In this document: piece by piece, positions 35,786-44,828 of the stretch
Position numbering within the stretch: the stretch's first letter is position 1
Layout of the letters: each line of letters begins with the position of its first letter
Origin: Cytophagales bacterium
GTDB lineage: Bacteria > Bacteroidota > Bacteroidia > Cytophagales > Cyclobacteriaceae
Direction of reading: 5' to 3'
Length of the DNA: 64,000 nucleotides
NCBI GenBank assembly: GCA_017303795.1
Contig: JAFLBR010000005.1
Location: forward strand, 248,001-312,000
The notes under the pieces: generated by a model
The model's database searches: none
The model's input: the letters and a program-made list of their open reading frames with translations, nothing else
Told to the model about the DNA's origin: nothing
Program-made: the position numbers and the translations under genes

Positions 35786-36880
35786 TTACGGTTTGGGAGA
35801 AAGTGTAACAGCCTTACCTGTTTTAGCAGAAGTTTTTGCTGCCTCCAGAATTTCCATTACAATCAGATTATTTTCAAGTGCTGATAAATCGTACGGTTGA
35901 ATTTTTATTTCGTTACGAACAACTGCGGCCAGGTACACAAACGGATCGTCATAAGGTTTAGATAGCGGAGTTGCGGCCACAAATTCTTCTGGTTTATCCG
36001 ATGTTACTTTTATTTTCGATCCATGCCGGTCCGCAATCAGATAACCTTTTTCACCATACACCTCCATGTCTTTTCTGCCGAAAGGCCAGTTCCACGAGGC
36101 TTGAATAATACCTTGCGCTGATGCGTAGGTTAATACGATGGTAGCTTCATCATCAACTTTTGGGTAAATGTGTGGTTTAATTTGTTGCGTTACGGCAAAT
36201 ACCGATTTAGGTCTTTCGCCATTCAGCAACCATGTAATCTGGTTGGCACCGTAGCAACCAAAATCCATTAACGCACCACCACCATTTTTTACAGGATCAA
36301 TCAACCATTCTAAAAACTCTGCACCTACGCCAATTTCTTTCGGGCCCTCATGCCCATCGTGCACGACAACTTTGCGTACCGGACCCATGGGTTTCGCAAT
36401 ACGAAATAGCTCTTCAATTTTAAGATTACTGCCATACCAGGTGGTTTCGTAATTGGTAAGCACATGGATGGAATGTTTTTTAGCCAGACTTTGAATTTGC
36501 CGTGCATGATCGAGACTTACCGCCAACGGTTTTTCCACCATCACATGAATTTTGCGCGGTGCGCAAGCTTGTACTACACTTAAATGATCGAATGTATTTC
36601 CAAATCCGGTAACGGCTTCCGGTTTTGTTTTGTCGAGCATTTCGTTTAGCGAAGAATAGAGTAAGCTTATCGGGAGTTTGTATTGATTTAATAATTGCTC
36701 GGCCAATGCGCGGTTAGGTTCAGCAATACCCACAATTTCTATGTCGCCATCTTTTGCGCGATTTAATATCCAATGCACATGGCCGTGTGTAAGCCCGGCC
36801 ACGCCAATACGAAATGGTTTTTGGGTTTGCTGCGCTAAAACCGGAAATGTTAACAGGATAAGTAGTAAAATTCTGAGCAT
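35786..36880 (-). CDS. Exported Gfo/Idh/MocA-family oxidoreductase
   Basis: 364 residues with a signal-like N-terminus (MLRILLLILLTFPVLAQ), unusual but common among Bacteroidota members. Rossmann start FRIGVAGLTHGHVHWIL, the EKP motif in VMVEKPLAVSLDHA near residue 110, and a C-terminal alpha/beta domain with FLEWLIDPVKNGGGALMDFGCYG. It should oxidise or epimerise a sugar-like substrate using bound NAD(P). The gcvP terminator hairpin lies directly upstream of its ATG. Confidence 0.88.
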   Translation of the reverse strand: MLRILLLILLTFPVLAQQTQKPFRIGVAGLTHGHVHWILNRAKDGDIEIVGIAEPNRALAEQLLNQYKLPISLLYSSLNEMLDKTKPEAVTGFGNTFDHLSVVQACAPRKIHVMVEKPLAVSLDHARQIQSLAKKHSIHVLTNYETTWYGSNLKIEELFRIAKPMGPVRKVVVHDGHEGPKEIGVGAEFLEWLIDPVKNGGGALMDFGCYGANQITWLLNGERPKSVFAVTQQIKPHIYPKVDDEATIVLTYASAQGIIQASWNWPFGRKDMEVYGEKGYLIADRHGSKIKVTSDKPEEFVAATPLSKPYDDPFVYLAAVVRNEIKIQPYDLSALENNLIVMEILEAAKTSAKTGKAVTLSPKP

Positions 36881-36914
36881 AAAAAAATTGGGTTACCACA
36901 AGATAACCCAATTT
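36881..36914 (-). terminator. Terminator of gcvP, touching the next ATG
   Basis: A perfect 11-bp stem (36885-36895 with 36904-36914). On the minus strand it is followed by seven T that run directly into the ATG of the Gfo/Idh gene at 36880. Confidence 0.8.
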
Positions 36915-36948
36915 GAATGAAGTAAAAATTCTATTTCGTGACTGATCC

Positions 36949-39843
36949 TTACGCCTCTGCTTTTTCGTATTCTTCCATCGGCAAGCAACTGCACACCAGG
37001 TTACGATCACCGTATGCATTATCTACGCGGCTTACGCTTGGCCAGAATTTAGTTTCTTTTACAAAGGCAAGCGGGTAAGCGGCTTTTTGTCGTGAGTAAG
37101 GTCTGGTCCACTCATCGGCTGTAATAACCGCGGCCGTGTGGGGCGCATGTTTCAATACATTATTTTCTTTATCGGCCTTACCTTCTTCTACTTCCCGAAT
37201 TTCATTTCTGATTTCAATCAACGCTTCTACAAAGCGATCCATTTCAGCTTTCGGTTCGCTTTCGGTTGGTTCAATCATTAAGGTACCCGCTACCGGAAAC
37301 GAAACTGTCGGTGCATGGAAACCATAATCCATCAAACGCTTGGCAATGTCTTCCACTTCAACACCGGCTTTCTTAAAGTCGCGGCAATCCACAATCATTT
37401 CGTGGGCGCAGCGACCGTTGGTGCCGGTATATAAAATTTTATAGTGACCGTTCAATCGCTCTTTAATATAGTTGGCGTTGAAGATAGCCAGTTTGGTTGC
37501 GTTGGTTAATCCTTCGCCACCCATCATGGCAATGTATGCATACGAGATAATCAAAATGCTGGCACTACCATAAGGTGCTGCCGATACAGCTGAGATTGCT
37601 TTCTCGCCACCGGTTTTTACAACCGCGTGTCCGGGCAGGAAAGGTTTCAGTTTATCATTCACGCATATAGGGCCCATGCCAGGGCCACCACCACCGTGTG
37701 GAATACAAAATGTTTTATGCAGATTTAAGTGACACACATCGGCACCAATGTTGGCAGGCGATGTTAATCCAACCTGTGCATTCATATTGGCGCCATCCAT
37801 GTAAACCAATCCACCATTCTTGTGAATGGTTTCGCAGATTTCAATAATCGATTCCTCAAACACTCCGTGTGTAGAAGGATACGTAACCATTAAGCATGAT
37901 AACGTGTCTTTGTACTGTTCGGCTTTTGCTTTCAGATCGGCTACATCAATTTTTCCTTCCGCATCCGATTTTACTACAACCACTTCCATGCCCGCCATTA
38001 CTGCACTGGCCGGATTAGTTCCGTGTGCCGATGCCGGAATCAACGAGATGTTTCTGTTTTTATCATTACGACTTTCGTGATACGCACGGATTACCATCAA
38101 CCCGGCATACTCACCTTGCGCTCCGCTGTTAGGTTGTAGCGATACACCTGTAAAGCCTGTAATTTCTTTCAACCAGTTTTCCAGGTTGGTAATCATTTCC
38201 TGATAGCCCAATGTTTGATCTGCCGGAGCGAAAGGATGCATTTGTCCCAACTCAGGCCACGTTACCGGAATCATTTCGGTAGTGGCATTGAGTTTCATAG
38301 TACACGATCCCAACGAGATCATAGAATGCACCATGCTTAAATCTTTATTCTCTAATTTTTTAATGTAGCGCAGCATTTCATGTTCGGAATGATGCGCGTT
38401 GAATACGGGGTGGGTAAGGAATGGTGAAGTGCGGATTAAGGATGAAGAAAGTTTTGCACCCTCACCCCCTTCCCCTCTCCCTGGGGAGAGGGGTGTCCCA
38501 ACGGGACGGGGTGAGGGACTTAATACCGAAAGAATATTCTCAACATCACTTACTGTAGTTGTCTCATCAATTGAAATCCCAACATGATTATCGGAAAAGT
38601 ATTTGAAATTAATTCCGGCAGCTTCTGCTTTTTGTTTAATAGCACTCTTATCGGCTACAGCCAACTTTAATGTATCGAAGTAGTTTGCGTTAACTTGCTT
38701 TACACCCAGTTTTGCCAAACCGCTTTCTAAGAGTTGTGCGAGCGCGTGGATTCTTCCAGCAATTTTTTTTAAACCCTCCGGGCCATGATATACAGCATAC
38801 ATGCTGGCCATTACAGAAAGCAATACCTGCGCGGTACAAATATTAGAAGTTGCTTTCTCTCTGCGAATGTGTTGCTCGCGGGTTTGCAACGCCATGCGAT
38901 AGCCGGGGTTTCCCGATGCATCTATCGAAATACCAATTATCCTTCCGGGAATTTGTCTTTTGAATTCATCTTTGGTTGCAAAGAAGGCTGCATGCGGACC
39001 ACCAAAACCCATCGGTACACCAAAACGTTGTGAGTTACCCACCACTACATCGGCACCCATTTCGCCAGGCGATTTGGTGAGAATCAAACTCATTAGGTCA
39101 GTGCCCACAACTACAAACACATCTTTTTCATGGGCAGAAGCAATCAGGTTGGTATAGTCTTTTACCTCGCCATTATTATCTGGGTTTTGCAGGTAAACAG
39201 CAAACAGATCGGGGTTGGTAAGATCTAAAGTATTCAGGCTACCAATCTGTAAAGTAACACCGATAGGTGTAGAGCGGGTTTTTAATAAATCAATTACCTG
39301 CGGAAAAGTATTTTCATCTACGAACAACGTGTTCGCAGTTTTTTTATTCGCTTTGCGCGATGCGTATAATAAATGCATGGCTTCGGCTGCAGCCGTAGCT
39401 TCATCTAATAAAGATGCATTGGCAATCTGCATTCCCGTAAGGTCAATTACCATAGTTTGATAATTGATCAACGCTTCCATGCGGCCTTGTGCAATCTCTG
39501 CCTGGTAAGGCGTGTAGGCGGTGTACCAACCCGGGTTTTCTAAAATGTTGCGCAGAATTACGCCAGGTGTAATGCAGTTATAATAACCTGTACCGATGTA
39601 CGATTTATAAATCTTGTTTTTAGAGATGAGTTTTTTGAAGTTGTTCAAAAACTCAAACTCAGATTGCGCAGCCGGCAGGTTTAAATTTTTCTTCAACCGG
39701 ATGTTGGCCGGTATGGTTTGGTCAATCACTTCATCTACTGATTTTGCTTTTACAACTTTCAGCATTTCTGCGATCTGCTTTTCGTCAGGGGCGTTGTGGC
39801 GGCTTTCAAATTTTTCGGAGTAGGTGGGATTGATGATGCTCAT
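36949..39843 (-). CDS. gcvP: Glycine dehydrogenase (decarboxylating), P protein
   Basis: PLP-dependent P protein of the glycine cleavage system, 964 residues with the N and C halves fused as in E. coli. Landmarks: [17 protein letters not shown] near residue 80, [14 protein letters not shown] near 270, [20 protein letters not shown] near 480, [26 protein letters not shown], the PLP lysine in [19 protein letters not shown] near 710, and [11 protein letters not shown]. Oddity: at about residues 442-462 the reading frame runs through a palindromic repeat, giving the Pro/Gly-rich stretch [16 protein letters not shown]. The frame stays open and the element sits in the linker between the two halves, so the enzyme is probably active. 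Confidence 0.96.
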   Translation of the reverse strand: MSIINPTYSEKFESRHNAPDEKQIAEMLKVVKAKSVDEVIDQTIPANIRLKKNLNLPAAQSEFEFLNNFKKLISKNKIYKSYIGTGYYNCITPGVILRNILENPGWYTAYTPYQAEIAQGRMEALINYQTMVIDLTGMQIANASLLDEATAAAEAMHLLYASRKANKKTANTLFVDENTFPQVIDLLKTRSTPIGVTLQIGSLNTLDLTNPDLFAVYLQNPDNNGEVKDYTNLIASAHEKDVFVVVGTDLMSLILTKSPGEMGADVVVGNSQRFGVPMGFGGPHAAFFATKDEFKRQIPGRIIGISIDASGNPGYRMALQTREQHIRREKATSNICTAQVLLSVMASMYAVYHGPEGLKKIAGRIHALAQLLESGLAKLGVKQVNANYFDTLKLAVADKSAIKQKAEAAGINFKYFSDNHVGISIDETTTVSDVENILSVLSPSPRPVGTPLSPGRGEGGEGAKLSSSLIRTSPFLTHPVFNAHHSEHEMLRYIKKLENKDLSMVHSMISLGSCTMKLNATTEMIPVTWPELGQMHPFAPADQTLGYQEMITNLENWLKEITGFTGVSLQPNSGAQGEYAGLMVIRAYHESRNDKNRNISLIPASAHGTNPASAVMAGMEVVVVKSDAEGKIDVADLKAKAEQYKDTLSCLMVTYPSTHGVFEESIIEICETIHKNGGLVYMDGANMNAQVGLTSPANIGADVCHLNLHKTFCIPHGGGGPGMGPICVNDKLKPFLPGHAVVKTGGEKAISAVSAAPYGSASILIISYAYIAMMGGEGLTNATKLAIFNANYIKERLNGHYKILYTGTNGRCAHEMIVDCRDFKKAGVEVEDIAKRLMDYGFHAPTVSFPVAGTLMIEPTESEPKAEMDRFVEALIEIRNEIREVEEGKADKENNVLKHAPHTAAVITADEWTRPYSRQKAAYPLAFVKETKFWPSVSRVDNAYGDRNLVCSCLPMEEYEKAEA
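38459..38517. repeat. Three-way-junction palindrome inside gcvP
   Basis: Outer stem CCCTCACCCC (38459-38468) with GGGGTGAGGG (38508-38517). It encloses two hairpins: CCCCTCTCCC (38472-38481) with GGGAGAGGGG (38484-38493), and GTCCC (38495-38499) with GGGAC (38503-38507). It is very G/C-rich compared with its surroundings and is translated as part of the P protein. Confidence 0.9.
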
Positions 39844-39893
39844 AAAAGTAGTTGTGAAGGAATAACCAGAAAGGATTAAATAGGTTTATGAAA

Positions 39894-39970
39894 GTTACCG
39901 GTTTCCAGTTGCCAGTTTTAGTAGCAACCGGTTACCCATTACCGGTAACGGGTAACCGGAAACTGGTAAC
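39894..39970. repeat. Eleven 7-bp units forming a large inverted repeat
   Basis: The units read GTTACCG, GTTTCCA, GTTGCCA, GTTTTAG, TAGCAAC, CGGTTAC, CCATTAC, CGGTAAC, GGGTAAC, CGGAAAC, TGGTAAC. The left 24 bases (39894-39917) pair with the right 24 (39947-39970): 20 Watson-Crick pairs, 2 G-U and 2 mismatches. Three of the four imperfect positions fall on the seventh base of a unit. The last base belongs to the ndk stop codon. It may also act as the ndk terminator, without a T run. Confidence 0.85.
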
Positions 39971-40389
39971 TAGAATCTCTCAAACTGCGAGAAGAAGAAG
40001 TTGCCTTCAATGGCTGCATTCTCGTCTGAGTCAGAACCATGAATGGCGTTGGCATCAATTGATTTTGCAAACATGGCACGAATGGTGCCGGGTGCTGCTT
40101 TTGATGGGTCGGTTGCACCAATCAACTTACGGAAATCTTCTACTGCATTTTCTTTTTCAAGAATCATAGGTACAATAGCACCGCTGCTCATGTAAGCAAC
40201 CAGTTCGCCATAGAAAGGGCGTGCCTTGTGAATTTCGTAAAACTTGCCTGCCAGTTCGGCACTCAGTTGCACTTTCTTCATGGCAACAATGCGAAAGCCA
40301 GCCTCTTCAATCATTTTGGTAATAGCACCTGTGTTACCGGCCGCGGTTGCATCGGGCTTAATCATGGTAAATGTTCTGTTTCCTGCCAT
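39970..40389 (-). CDS. ndk: Nucleoside diphosphate kinase
   Basis: Housekeeping enzyme that balances NTP and dNTP pools by a phospho-histidine ping-pong reaction. 139 residues with [17 protein letters not shown] near the start, [15 protein letters not shown], and the active-site His in [14 protein letters not shown] near residue 117. Length and motifs are standard. The single gene is flanked downstream by the 7-bp-unit inverted repeat that reaches its stop codon. Confidence 0.97.
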   Translation of the reverse strand: MAGNRTFTMIKPDATAAGNTGAITKMIEEAGFRIVAMKKVQLSAELAGKFYEIHKARPFYGELVAYMSSGAIVPMILEKENAVEDFRKLIGATDPSKAAPGTIRAMFAKSIDANAIHGSDSDENAAIEGNFFFSQFERF

Positions 40390-40432
40390 TTTTATTAAGT
40401 ATTTAGATTGTTTCGGTTCGATAATTTGGCCG

Positions 40433-40440
40433 CAAAAATA
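40433..40440 (-). promoter_or_regulatory. Candidate -7 element TATTTTTG for ndk
   Basis: On the minus strand TATTTTTG fits TAnnTTTG and would start transcription some 36 nt before the ndk ATG. The -33 match is unclear. Confidence 0.35.
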
Positions 40441-40595
40441 GCTTTTTAACTAATAAAGAAGTGGGTGGCTTAAAATCATTTTTAACCTTGATCGCGATTT
40501 GAGAATTCGGCCCGTTATCACAAGGTTGGCAGCTTCACCATTGCCAGAATTAAGGTTATGCACTCCCGATTAAAATTGCCATTTTTGCCGCTTCA

Positions 40596-41618
40596 ATGAA
40601 AAACCTGCCTGCATTTAAGTCGCTGATAAGCAAACCGGCTGCGGTGGTAATTGTTACCCACTTTAAGCCCGATGCCGATGCCCTCGGTTCTTCACTCGGT
40701 TTGGCGGCCTTTCTTAAAAAATCTGGCCATCAGGTTTCGGTTATTACACCCAGCGATTACCCCGATTTTCTGGCCTGGATGCCGGGCAACGAAACTGTGC
40801 TGGCGCTTTCAAAAGAAAATCCGGCCCCCGAAGCACAAGCCGCAGTTCTCATCGCGAAAGCTGAAATTATTTTTTGCCTTGATTTTTCGAGCCTCTCGCG
40901 CATTAACAGTCTGGGCGATATGATCCGCAACGCAACGGCCACCAAAGTATTGATCGATCACCACCTGGAACCCGAAAGTTTTGCTACGTACGAACAGTGG
41001 AATCCGGCCTCGGCTTCAACAGCGGGACTGATTTTCGAGTTGATTGAAGAGTTGGGCCAGAAAGATCAGATTGATTCTACAATCGCTACCTGCTTGTATG
41101 CTGGATTAATGACCGATACCGGAAGTTTTAAACATAATAATACCCGCCATCGCGAGTTTGAAATTGCATCGGAGTTGGTAAGTCGCGGGGCCAATCCGCA
41201 TACTATAGCCCAAAATGTTTACGATACTAACTCGCTGGAGCGTTTGCGCCTTACGGGATATGTACTGAGCAAAAAATTAGTGGTGTTGCCTGAGTATAAC
41301 ACGGCATACATGACGTTGAGCCAGGAAGAGTTGAAAGAATTTGGCGCGCAAACAGGCGATACAGAAGGTCTTGTAAATTATGGCCTCTCCATTAAAAATG
41401 TAAAAATGGCCGTGCTGATGTACGACCGGAAAGAAGAAATAAAACTATCGTTTCGATCGTTAGGAAATTTTTCGGTAAACGAACTGGCGCGTAAACATTT
41501 TGAAGGTGGCGGCCATCGTAATGCTTCAGGCGGTTCTTCCAAGCTTTCGCTGGAAGATACCCTGAAAAAATTGCTACAGGTTTTGCCTGAGTATAAACAA
41601 CAACTAAACCAAGATTAA
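40596..41618 (+). CDS. DHH-family oligoribonuclease / pAp phosphatase (NrnA-like)
   Basis: 340-residue DHH/DHHA1 phosphoesterase that degrades nano-RNA and 3'-phosphoadenosine 5'-phosphate. Motifs: VTHFKPDADALGSSLGL (the DxD metal site), CLDFSSLSRI, the DHH motif in VLIDHHLEP near residue 128, TGSFKHNNT, and the DHHA1 glycine-rich motif in FEGGGHRNASGGSSK. Typical length. It heads a run of plus-strand genes with small gaps down to udk. A TATTTTTG-like -7 is not found directly upstream, though CATTTTTG lies at about 40579. Confidence 0.92.
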   Translation: MKNLPAFKSLISKPAAVVIVTHFKPDADALGSSLGLAAFLKKSGHQVSVITPSDYPDFLAWMPGNETVLALSKENPAPEAQAAVLIAKAEIIFCLDFSSLSRINSLGDMIRNATATKVLIDHHLEPESFATYEQWNPASASTAGLIFELIEELGQKDQIDSTIATCLYAGLMTDTGSFKHNNTRHREFEIASELVSRGANPHTIAQNVYDTNSLERLRLTGYVLSKKLVVLPEYNTAYMTLSQEELKEFGAQTGDTEGLVNYGLSIKNVKMAVLMYDRKEEIKLSFRSLGNFSVNELARKHFEGGGHRNASGGSSKLSLEDTLKKLLQVLPEYKQQLNQD

Positions 41619-41637
41619 AACTTATAATTCAATTCAA

Positions 41638-42567
41638 ATGAAAAAATCCTTTTTGCTGAGTGTGTGTGTGGCCGGTTTATTAATGGCTTGTTCCAATACC
41701 AAAGAAACTGCTTCAGGTTTAAAATTCTCTGTAGTAAAATCAGGCGGTGCCGATGTGGCTGAAAATGGCCAGATCATGATCATTAGCTTTTTATTTAAAG
41801 ATGGTAAAGATTCTGTGTGGTCAGACAGTCGCACTAATCCTTTCCCTACTATGATTAAGAAAGATTCTGCCATGGCAACCGATCAGGTTATGGAAGTGGT
41901 GCAACTGTTAGGTAAAGGCGATAGCGTTACCTTCCAGATTCCGGCCAAAGACCTTTTTGCTAAAACATTCCGTTCACCAATTCCTCCTAATGTTGACAGC
42001 ACAGCAAACTTCACTTTTCAGATTGGAGTAATTGATGTGGTAACGGAAGAACGCGCCCGCGAAATGCAAAACGAATTTATGGCCAAGCAAAATGAAGAAG
42101 CTTTAAAATTGCAGAACGAGCAACTGGCTAAAGATACACTGGCTATTGAATTGTTTTTGAAAGAGAAAGCAATTGTAGCGCAGAAGACAACTTCAGGTTT
42201 ACGCTACATCATTACCAAGCCCGGCACTGGTGCAAACGCGCAGCAAGGCGAAATGGTAAAAGTTAATTACGTAGGTAAATTGTTAGATGGTACATTCTTC
42301 GATTCCAGTATCGAATCAGTAGCTAAAGCTAATAACGGATTTAATGAACAACGCAGACCGTACGAGCCCTTGCAATTAACATTGGGCATGCAACAAGTAA
42401 TACCAGGTTGGGAAGAAGCGTTAGGGTTAATGAACAAGGGTTCGAAAATGACGGTGTACATTCCTTCTACACTTGCCTATGGAAGCAGACGCAGAAGCGA
42501 AGTGATTGCCGAAAATTCAATTCTGGTGTTCGAGATGGAGTTAGTTGATATTATTAAAGCGAATTAA
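41638..42567 (+). CDS. FKBP-type peptidyl-prolyl isomerase, lipoprotein
   Basis: 309 residues. Lipobox LLMACSN makes Cys18 the likely lipidated residue, so it sits in the envelope. Two FKBP-like domains: a divergent N-terminal one (about 28-150, ending FQIGVIDVVTEE), a charged linker helix, and a canonical C-terminal one (about 185-309: VKVNYVGKLLDGTFFDSS, MQQVIPGWEEALGLMNKGSKMTVYIPSTLAYG, ILVFEMELVDI). It likely helps fold exported proteins. It is followed after 5 bp by a second FKBP lipoprotein. Confidence 0.92.
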   Translation: MKKSFLLSVCVAGLLMACSNTKETASGLKFSVVKSGGADVAENGQIMIISFLFKDGKDSVWSDSRTNPFPTMIKKDSAMATDQVMEVVQLLGKGDSVTFQIPAKDLFAKTFRSPIPPNVDSTANFTFQIGVIDVVTEERAREMQNEFMAKQNEEALKLQNEQLAKDTLAIELFLKEKAIVAQKTTSGLRYIITKPGTGANAQQGEMVKVNYVGKLLDGTFFDSSIESVAKANNGFNEQRRPYEPLQLTLGMQQVIPGWEEALGLMNKGSKMTVYIPSTLAYGSRRRSEVIAENSILVFEMELVDIIKAN

Positions 42568-42572
42568 GAGCG

Positions 42573-43154
42573 ATGAAGTCCGTTAGGAAAATTGTTTCTG
42601 TGTTGGTTGTGCCGGTACTTATCGGCAGCCTTTTGGCAATTCAAAGTTGCAAAGGCGATGATGATGAGGACGGACCAGGTTGTACCAAAGAAGTGCCGGA
42701 ACCAAAACTCACCACACCCAATCAGGATAAGATTGCTTCCGATCTGGTGTTGATTGAACAATACCTGGCCGATAATGAAATAGATCTTGCCGATACGGAA
42801 ATCAAAAACAACGTGCGTTACCTGATTACCGAACTGGGTACGGGTGAAACTCCGTGTCTGGAAAGTAATATCAAGATTAAGTATCGCGGCAGCCTGATGA
42901 AGACGGGCTACATTTTCGATCCCGATCAGGAAACAGAAGAGGATGTAGATTGGCAGGAACGCGAAACCACTTTCAACCTCGGTTCATTGATTGTGGGCTG
43001 GCAGATTGTACTGCCTTCCACTCCGGTCGGCACCAAACTAACACTTTACATTCCGTCTGGCTATGGTTATGGAACCAATGTGGGTGGTGGCGGTGCCATA
43101 CCGGTAAACGCCAACCTGATTTTTGAAATCGAGTTGTTGGAGATTGTGGAATGA
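42573..43154 (+). CDS. FKBP-type peptidyl-prolyl isomerase, lipoprotein (second)
   Basis: 193 residues. The signal ends with lipobox LAIQSCKG. After an acidic spacer (DDDEDG) there is one FKBP domain (about 75-193): IKIKYRGSLMKTGYIFDPD, FNLGSLIVGWQIVLPSTPVGTKLTLYIPSGYGYG, and LIFEIELLEIVE. Some substrate-pocket aromatics differ from classic FKBP12, so isomerase activity is likely but not certain. Its stop overlaps the rdgB start by ATGA. Confidence 0.88.
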   Translation: MKSVRKIVSVLVVPVLIGSLLAIQSCKGDDDEDGPGCTKEVPEPKLTTPNQDKIASDLVLIEQYLADNEIDLADTEIKNNVRYLITELGTGETPCLESNIKIKYRGSLMKTGYIFDPDQETEEDVDWQERETTFNLGSLIVGWQIVLPSTPVGTKLTLYIPSGYGYGTNVGGGGAIPVNANLIFEIELLEIVE

Positions 43155-43735
43155 AACTTTGTTTCGCCACTAACAATACACACAAGGTAAAGGAGATTCA
43201 GGCTCTATTGGGCAACTCCTTTACTTTGTTAAGCCTTGCCGATATTGGCTGTGCAGAAGAATTAGCCGAAGATCAGGATACATTGGAAGGTAACTCGTTG
43301 CAGAAAGCACAATATGTGTTTGATAATTACAACGTGGCTTGCTTTGCCGATGACACTGGCCTGGAAGTAGAAGCATTGAATGGTGAGCCGGGAGTTTATT
43401 CAGCCCGCTATGCTGGTGCGCAGCGAAATTCTGATGATAATATAGAATTGTTGTTGAAGAACCTGCGCGGAAAAGAAAACCTCAAGGCCCGGTTCAGAAC
43501 GGTAGTTACACTTATTACTGAAAAAGGCACACATCAGTTTGAAGGCATTCTTACTGGTGAAATTACATTTGATAAGCGCGGCACACAGGGTTTTGGATAC
43601 GATCCGGTTTTTGTTGCGGAAGGTTATACACAAACCCTGGCCCAGCTTGAGTTAAGCGAGAAGAACAAGATCAGCCATAGGGCCCGCGCAGTTCAAAAAT
43701 TAGTTTTATTTTTAAGAAACAGGCAGCATGAGTAA
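43151..43735 (+). CDS. rdgB: Non-canonical purine NTP pyrophosphatase (RdgB/HAM1)
   Basis: 194-residue house-cleaning enzyme that removes ITP, dITP and XTP. Motifs: FATNNTHKVKEIQALL at the start, CFADDTGLEVEALNGEPGVYSARYAG near residue 65, the GYDPVF loop near 150, and EKNKISHRARAV with the base-recognition region. Standard length. It overlaps the FKBP gene upstream by 4 bp and udk downstream by 8 bp, so it is within a tightly coupled operon. Confidence 0.95.
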   Translation: MKLCFATNNTHKVKEIQALLGNSFTLLSLADIGCAEELAEDQDTLEGNSLQKAQYVFDNYNVACFADDTGLEVEALNGEPGVYSARYAGAQRNSDDNIELLLKNLRGKENLKARFRTVVTLITEKGTHQFEGILTGEITFDKRGTQGFGYDPVFVAEGYTQTLAQLELSEKNKISHRARAVQKLVLFLRNRQHE

Positions 43736-44345
43736 ACCATTTACCATAGGCATTACTGGTGGCAGCGGCTCAGGCAAAACGTATTTCTTGCAAGGGCTTT
43801 CGGCTTGCTTTGGGGCTCATGAAATCTGCCTCATCTCGCAAGACAATTATTATAAACCGCGCGAGCAGCAACCGATAGACGAAAACGGAATCAAAAATTT
43901 TGATTTGCCGGTGTCCATCGATCGCGAAGCCTTTCGCCACGATTTACTTATTCTGAAATCGGGGCAGAACGTAATTAAGCAGGAGTACACATTTAATAAT
44001 CCACTGGCCGAAACGCGCATGCTCGAGTTTAAGTCGGCCCCCATTATTGTAGTGGAGGGTTTGTTTGTGCAATACTTTGAAGAGATCAGCCACGAGCTGG
44101 ACCTGCGCATTTTTATTGAAGCCAAAGACCACGTTAAATTAGGCAGGCGCATTAAGCGCGATCAGGTGGAGCGTGGCTATGATATTGACGATGTACTCTA
44201 CCGGTATCAATACCATGTTATGCCAGTGTACGAGCGTCTGATTGAACCTTTAAAGCACCATGCCGATCTGGTAATACCCAACAACAGCAAATTTGAGCGG
44301 GCCTTAGATGTGCTGGTTGCGTTTTTGAAAACGCGAGTGGGGTGA
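43728..44345 (+). CDS. udk: Uridine kinase
   Basis: 205-residue P-loop kinase making UMP or CMP from uridine or cytidine. Walker A GGSGSGKTYF near residue 10, SQDNYYKPREQQPIDENG with the nucleoside-binding region, NFDLPVSIDREAF, VVEGLFVQYF, and LGRRIKRDQVERGYD with the arginine lid. It overlaps rdgB by 8 bp. Together with upp and carA it covers pyrimidine supply in this window. Confidence 0.93.
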   Translation: MSKPFTIGITGGSGSGKTYFLQGLSACFGAHEICLISQDNYYKPREQQPIDENGIKNFDLPVSIDREAFRHDLLILKSGQNVIKQEYTFNNPLAETRMLEFKSAPIIVVEGLFVQYFEEISHELDLRIFIEAKDHVKLGRRIKRDQVERGYDIDDVLYRYQYHVMPVYERLIEPLKHHADLVIPNNSKFERALDVLVAFLKTRVG

Positions 44346-44396
44346 GTTGCAAATCTCCATCCAATCCCTACTTTTGTGATCCTATAATTTCGAACT

Positions 44397-44741
44397 GTGC
44401 TTAAAAAACGCGTCTACAGAAGTATTTTAATGGTTGTGGGCCTTTTGGCAGCCACTGTTATCGTGCTTTCGCATGTGTTTAAAGCCCCTGAAGAAGTGGC
44501 TGAAAAGAAGCCAGCTACCGAGCAGTCTGCGGATTCTGAATCTAAAACCGTTATTTCTGCACCCACCGAAGCTGTAATGCAAGGCACCGCAGTGCAGGTA
44601 GATGAGCAGGCACCCCAAACCTTATTGGAAGTTTTAGCCGAGCCACAATCGCACACAGGTTTTGTGCCGGTGGCGAAAGAACTTTTCAGTAGTTTCTTGA
44701 AAACCCTGTTCCGGGTAATCATTTCTCCCAACGCGCCCTAA
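44397..44741 (+). CDS. Single-pass membrane hypothetical protein
   Basis: 114 residues from GTG at 44397 (the ATG at 44430 would start inside the helix). One hydrophobic segment (about 9-27, ILMVVGLLAATVIVLSHVF), then a disordered stretch rich in E, A, S and T (about 30-80), then a C-terminal amphipathic helix FSSFLKTLFRVIIS. No family recognised. It sits between udk and secDF and may be a lineage-specific envelope protein. Coding potential is moderate. Confidence 0.5.
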   Translation: MLKKRVYRSILMVVGLLAATVIVLSHVFKAPEEVAEKKPATEQSADSESKTVISAPTEAVMQGTAVQVDEQAPQTLLEVLAEPQSHTGFVPVAKELFSSFLKTLFRVIISPNAP

Positions 44742-44828
44742 GCGCAATTTGTTAGTATCGCTTTAGTTGCTGCCTGCCGGTAGCACGATCTCTTTTTCTC
44801 TGAATCAATTTTAAATTTTAATAATTAT

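Noticed and set aside
38399-38587. Plus-strand frame covering the gcvP palindrome
   Set aside because: It is the mirror reading of the repeat. GcvP is clearly coding on the minus strand through the whole region.
39894-39970. Possible CRISPR array or tRNA-like structure
   Set aside because: Units are 7 bp with no spacers, and the fold is one long hairpin without tRNA features. No cas genes are in the window.
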